Assembly: GCF_900129325.1 (NCBI RefSeq)
Contig: NZ_FQUP01000001.1
Span: forward strand, 744,001 to 808,000
Source of the DNA: Kaistia soli DSM 19436
GTDB taxonomy: Bacteria > Pseudomonadota > Alphaproteobacteria > Rhizobiales > Kaistiaceae
Direction of reading: 5' to 3'
Length of the DNA stretch: 64,000 bases
The notes under the pieces were generated by a model. The model saw only the letters and a program-made list of their open reading frames with translations. It was not told where the DNA came from and ran no database searches. Positions 61,350-64,000 of the stretch are shown here, in pieces (position 1 is the stretch's first letter; every line of letters starts with the position of its first letter). Made by a program: the position numbers and the translations under genes.

Positions 61350-62156
61350 TCAGGCGAGCTCAGGATAGCCGCTCTCGATGGCAAAGCGCCGGCTGGCGGC
61401 GATCGGGTCATAGGCCTCGCGGCCGAGCGGCTCGAAGCCTGTAATCAGCAGCGCTGCGCACTCTTTCGCAAGGCGGGGATCGATGACTGTTTTCGCCAGC
61501 GCGCCGCGGAGGGAGCGAACCTCATCCGGCGTACTCCGCCCGGCTGTGATCAGCGGCAGGCCCGGCGCCGGGGCGGTGCGGCCGATGATCCTCAGGCCCG
61601 ACACGGCGGCAGGATCATGACGGGCGATGAGCGCGAAGCTGATGCTATCGATCGCCGCGAGATCGGCCTTTCCGGCACGCACATGATCGACGGAACGGCG
61701 ATGCGCGCCGGTCTCAACCGCGCACCTGAAGAAACTTCCATTCACGGCGAGCGGTGCAACGAGCGCGCGCAGCGCATTGTAGCCGGACTGGGAATCGGCA
61801 GCGTTGTAGGCAACGGTGCGACCGCGGAGGTCAGCGAGCGTATTGGCCGAATCGTCGTCGCGCACGATGAGAACGCTCGCATAATCCGTTCCCGAAGCAC
61901 CCGGTGCATCGAAGCGAAAGGCGCCGACAACGGTCACAGCGCTGTCGAGCCCTTCGACGAGGGGATAGCCGCAGGTCTGGCTCAGCAGCAGATCCGGATC
62001 GCGCCAATGCGCGGCGAGATCATCCGGCCAGGCGGGCGCATCGGGCACGTCATCGAAGCCCTCCGCGCGCAAAGCCGCGGCAAGGCCTCGCCAGAAAGCC
62101 GCGACCGCGACGGGATCGATCCCATACATCGGCAGCGAAGCCGGCCGCAGCGTCAT
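61350..62156 (-). CDS. PhnD/SsuA/transferrin-type substrate-binding-fold protein without signal peptide
   Basis: This 268-residue protein has the PhnD-like periplasmic-binding fold (LLLSQTCGYPLV, DLRGRTVAYNAADSQSGYNALR, VRAGKADLAAIDSISFALI). However, it begins MTLRPASLPMYGIDP with no signal peptide or lipobox, so it is probably cytoplasmic. Its ATG overlaps the desaturase stop by 4 bases (ATGA), so the two are co-translated. No importer genes accompany it. A ligand-binding or regulatory role linked to the desaturase is possible; transport is unlikely from the context. Confidence 0.8.
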   Translation of the reverse strand: MTLRPASLPMYGIDPVAVAAFWRGLAAALRAEGFDDVPDAPAWPDDLAAHWRDPDLLLSQTCGYPLVEGLDSAVTVVGAFRFDAPGASGTDYASVLIVRDDDSANTLADLRGRTVAYNAADSQSGYNALRALVAPLAVNGSFFRCAVETGAHRRSVDHVRAGKADLAAIDSISFALIARHDPAAVSGLRIIGRTAPAPGLPLITAGRSTPDEVRSLRGALAKTVIDPRLAKECAALLITGFEPLGREAYDPIAASRRFAIESGYPELA

Positions 62157-63109
62157 GGCGGCGACCCGTCGCCCAATGGTGCCCGGCCCAGCGGATGGGC
62201 CGGCGCGTCATGCGGCTTCAGCAGATAGCGCCGCGCGACATCGAGATAACTGCGATAGACGAGACCGCCATTGGCGCCGACGAGCTGCGCGCGATGCGCA
62301 CGGTACCAGGCGGGAATCCGATACCAGGGCAGCGTCGGCTTCGCATGGTGCGCGGCATGCAGATTGTTGAACAGGAAAAGCGGTCCGAGCAGATAGGAGC
62401 GCTCGACGATCGCGGTGCGCTGGATCACGGCATGCTCCGCCTTGTGCTCGGCGAATGACCGGATCAACAGGATCGCAGTGCCCGGATAGACGATGCCGAA
62501 GATGTAGAAGAGCATATCCATCCGCGCCACGAAGACCAGCCAAAGCACGAGCGGCACCAGATGCATGAGATGTCTGGCCCAGATACGCCGGCTCGGACCG
62601 TTACCGGCGCGGATCGCCTTGGCTTCGACAGCCAGGAAGCGCGCGACGTTCCAGAACGGGCCGATCAGCATGCGCCCCAGCAAGGTTCCCTGCGCCCGGA
62701 CCAGAAAGCGGCCAACGGCCGAAAGCCTGCGCCAGTCCTCATCCGTCCAATAATAGGATTCCGGATCGTCGAGCGGATCAGTCAACCGATCGTCGCGATG
62801 ATGCACGAGATGGGCGATGCGATAGCTGTCGAAGGGCAGCCAGAGCGACAGCGGCGGCAGGGCCAGCGCCCGGTTGAGCCGCCGCAAGCGGGTCGGATGG
62901 CCGTGGATCAATTCGTGCTGCAGCGAGGAGTGAAGCGCGATCAACACCGCTCCGGCGACGACGACCAACGCTGTTGGCAAGCTCCGGTGGCAGGCGGTGA
63001 GCGCAGCGAAGGCCAGATAGACACCGACGACGAGGGTCAGGGTCGGCCATTCGACGGCGGCGCGCAGGCGGGCGCGCGGCACCACGGCACCGGACGTAAT
63101 GTCGGTCAT
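62153..63109 (-). CDS. Fatty acid desaturase
   Basis: This 318-residue integral membrane desaturase has the three histidine boxes that bind the di-iron centre: HELIHGH (about residues 65-71), HLVHHRDD (about 99-106) and NNLHAAHHAKP (about 248-258). Hydrophobic segments such as LTLVVGVYLAFAALTACH and LIGPFWNVARFLAV flank them. It introduces double bonds into acyl chains or related lipids. It is translationally coupled to the PhnD-like protein. The 3' boundary and start are clear. Confidence 0.87.
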   Translation of the reverse strand: MTDITSGAVVPRARLRAAVEWPTLTLVVGVYLAFAALTACHRSLPTALVVVAGAVLIALHSSLQHELIHGHPTRLRRLNRALALPPLSLWLPFDSYRIAHLVHHRDDRLTDPLDDPESYYWTDEDWRRLSAVGRFLVRAQGTLLGRMLIGPFWNVARFLAVEAKAIRAGNGPSRRIWARHLMHLVPLVLWLVFVARMDMLFYIFGIVYPGTAILLIRSFAEHKAEHAVIQRTAIVERSYLLGPLFLFNNLHAAHHAKPTLPWYRIPAWYRAHRAQLVGANGGLVYRSYLDVARRYLLKPHDAPAHPLGRAPLGDGSPP

Positions 63110-63464
63110 GTCATCAGACTTTGATTAGGAAAGGGAAACGACGCGCGCGTTGAGCGAAGACAAAATTCGGCTCGACTTCACCTCATCTGATATTCTTCGC
63201 CTTTGCCGCGCTGCTGCGGCACGCTTGACTACAGTGACGTTAGCAAGGCGGCTGCGCAGGCGTAACAGCGCGAGTTTCTTTTCTTTCGTGCCAAAGAGAA
63301 CGCCGTTCCGTCTCCTGGACGCACCGCGAAAAATGCGGTTGGGGCGATGCGGCGCACTGCCCTCCGGAAGCATCCGGCGTTGGCCGACTCATGCATCTTG
63401 CGCATAGACGGCGGGGCGGCACGGAGGCACACTTGTCTTTGCTGCCTTCGAATGGGGATCGATC
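63110..63464. other. Divergent intergenic region without a supported gene
   Basis: This 355-base gap lies between the desaturase (-) and peptide-binding-protein (+) genes. Its first 120 bases are slightly richer in A and T than the coding DNA, which fits promoters for both genes. No convincing sigma70 boxes, hairpin terminator or RNA gene could be identified. Short open frames inside it lack ribosome-binding sites and family similarity. Confidence 0.5.
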
Positions 63465-64000
63465 ATGAGATTCAGAGCACTTCGCGCCGGGCTCACGGCC
63501 ACGCTGCTTGCGGTCGGCCTCATCGGACCCGTCGCAGGTCCGGCGCTCGCGGCGACGCCGAAGGATACGCTGGTCCAGGCCTGGCAGATCGACGACATCA
63601 TTTCGCTCGATCCGGCCGAGCTGTTCGAATTCTCGACCACCGAGATCGCCGGAAACACCTATGAGCGGCTGATCGGCTACGACCTCGACGACGTCTCCAA
63701 GATGTTCGGCGTGGTCGCCGAGAGCTGGACCGTGTCGGACGACGGCAAGACGATCAGCTTCAAGATCCGCGAAGGGCGAAAATTCGCCTCGGGCAATCCG
63801 ATCACGGCCGCAGATGTCGAATTCTCGCTGCAGCGCGCAGTGCTGCTCGACAAGTCGCCGGCCTTCATCATCACGCAGTTCGGCATCACCAAGGACAATG
63901 TGAAGGACGCCATCAAGGCGACCGGCGACTACACGCTCGACTTCACGATGGACCGCCCCTATGCGCCGAGCTTCGCGCTCTACGCGCTGACATCGTCGGT
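63465..64000 (+). CDS. Peptide/nickel-type ABC transporter substrate-binding protein (SBP family 5), 3' end cut off
   Basis: This is the first 178 residues of a periplasmic binding protein, running off the right edge. A signal peptide (residues 1-27, ending GPALA) is followed by the family-5 pattern DTLVQAWQIDDIISLDPAELFEFSTTEIAGNTYERLIGYD and LAESW-type VVAESWTVSDDGKTISFKIREGRKFASGNPITAADVEFSLQRAV. These proteins deliver oligopeptides, nickel or sugars (as in the CD/opine subgroup) to DppBCDF-type importers. The permease genes are expected just beyond the window. Confidence 0.88.
   Translation, partial: MRFRALRAGLTATLLAVGLIGPVAGPALAATPKDTLVQAWQIDDIISLDPAELFEFSTTEIAGNTYERLIGYDLDDVSKMFGVVAESWTVSDDGKTISFKIREGRKFASGNPITAADVEFSLQRAVLLDKSPAFIITQFGITKDNVKDAIKATGDYTLDFTMDRPYAPSFALYALTSS

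Noticed and set aside
63125-63432. Short frames in the 63.1-63.46 kb gap
   Set aside because: They are 60-85 codons, overlap one another on both strands, and have no ribosome-binding site or recognisable domain.
1-64000. CRISPR arrays, tRNA or rRNA genes, transposases, integrases, phage genes
   Set aside because: None was seen. There are no regularly spaced repeats, no tRNA-like cloverleafs by eye, and no mobile-element protein signatures.

Overview
The window is GC-rich, densely packed DNA with the gene content of a free-living or plant-associated alphaproteobacterium, most likely Hyphomicrobiales (Rhizobiales). The evidence is a SmoEFGK-type polyol importer, several MalFG/UgpC-type sugar importers, an ApnO/OiaK apionate pair, a MocR regulator and rhizobial-style autotransporter repeats. 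The genus cannot be fixed from the sequence alone. No rRNA, tRNA, CRISPR array, integrase or insertion sequence was seen. The window looks like a chromosomal or megaplasmid catabolic region rather than a mobile island.

Layout. 1-7.2 kb is a probable apiose/apionate locus: an OiaK-type kinase fragment and ApnO on the + strand, facing a - strand operon of solute-binding protein, two permeases, an apiosidase-like glycoside hydrolase and a nucleoside-hydrolase-fold protein. 7.5-8.6 kb is a choloylglycine-hydrolase-family gene split by an in-frame TAG. 8.6-15.8 kb is an amide-compound uptake and hydrolysis cluster: an NMT1-type importer, an M24 enzyme, an M20 carbamoylase-type hydrolase, an XRE-cupin regulator with two matching operator-like palindromes, a GATase-like protein and a nitrilase-family amidase. 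16-23.6 kb is a sorbitol/mannitol operon under a SorC regulator, followed by a class II aldolase, an SDR and a methyltransferase.

26-35.4 kb holds the most unusual part of the window. A translationally coupled - strand operon encodes a binding-protein/ABC-permease fusion, an ABC-permease/RsbW-like ATPase fusion, a SpoIIE-type phosphatase and a GFA-domain protein. Nearby are a single-domain STAS protein, an NCS2 nucleobase transporter with a degenerate ATPase-like C-terminus, and a separate binding protein coupled to an aminoglycoside-phosphotransferase-fold kinase. No ABC ATPase accompanies the two permease domains. The genes read as a solute-sensing partner-switching system built from importer parts.

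35.4-43.7 kb is a beta-glucoside locus (GH116 enzyme, importer with ATPase, LacI regulator with two identical operators). 43.7-47.9 kb contains a DUF983 protein, a MocR regulator and an HlyD/FUSC efflux pair with palindromic sites. 47.9-57 kb contains an EAL/GGDEF protein, a small membrane protein, an esterase, an OsmC protein, an acyltransferase-SGNH protein and an autotransporter. 57-64 kb contains an Ldh-type dehydrogenase, a pyruvate-dehydrogenase-E1-like enzyme with an ATC-hydrolase-domain partner, a desaturase overlapping a PhnD-like protein, and the start of a peptide-type binding protein.

The common theme is uptake of plant- or soil-derived sugars, polyols and nitrogen compounds, each with a local regulator. 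The 26-35 kb signalling cluster stands apart.
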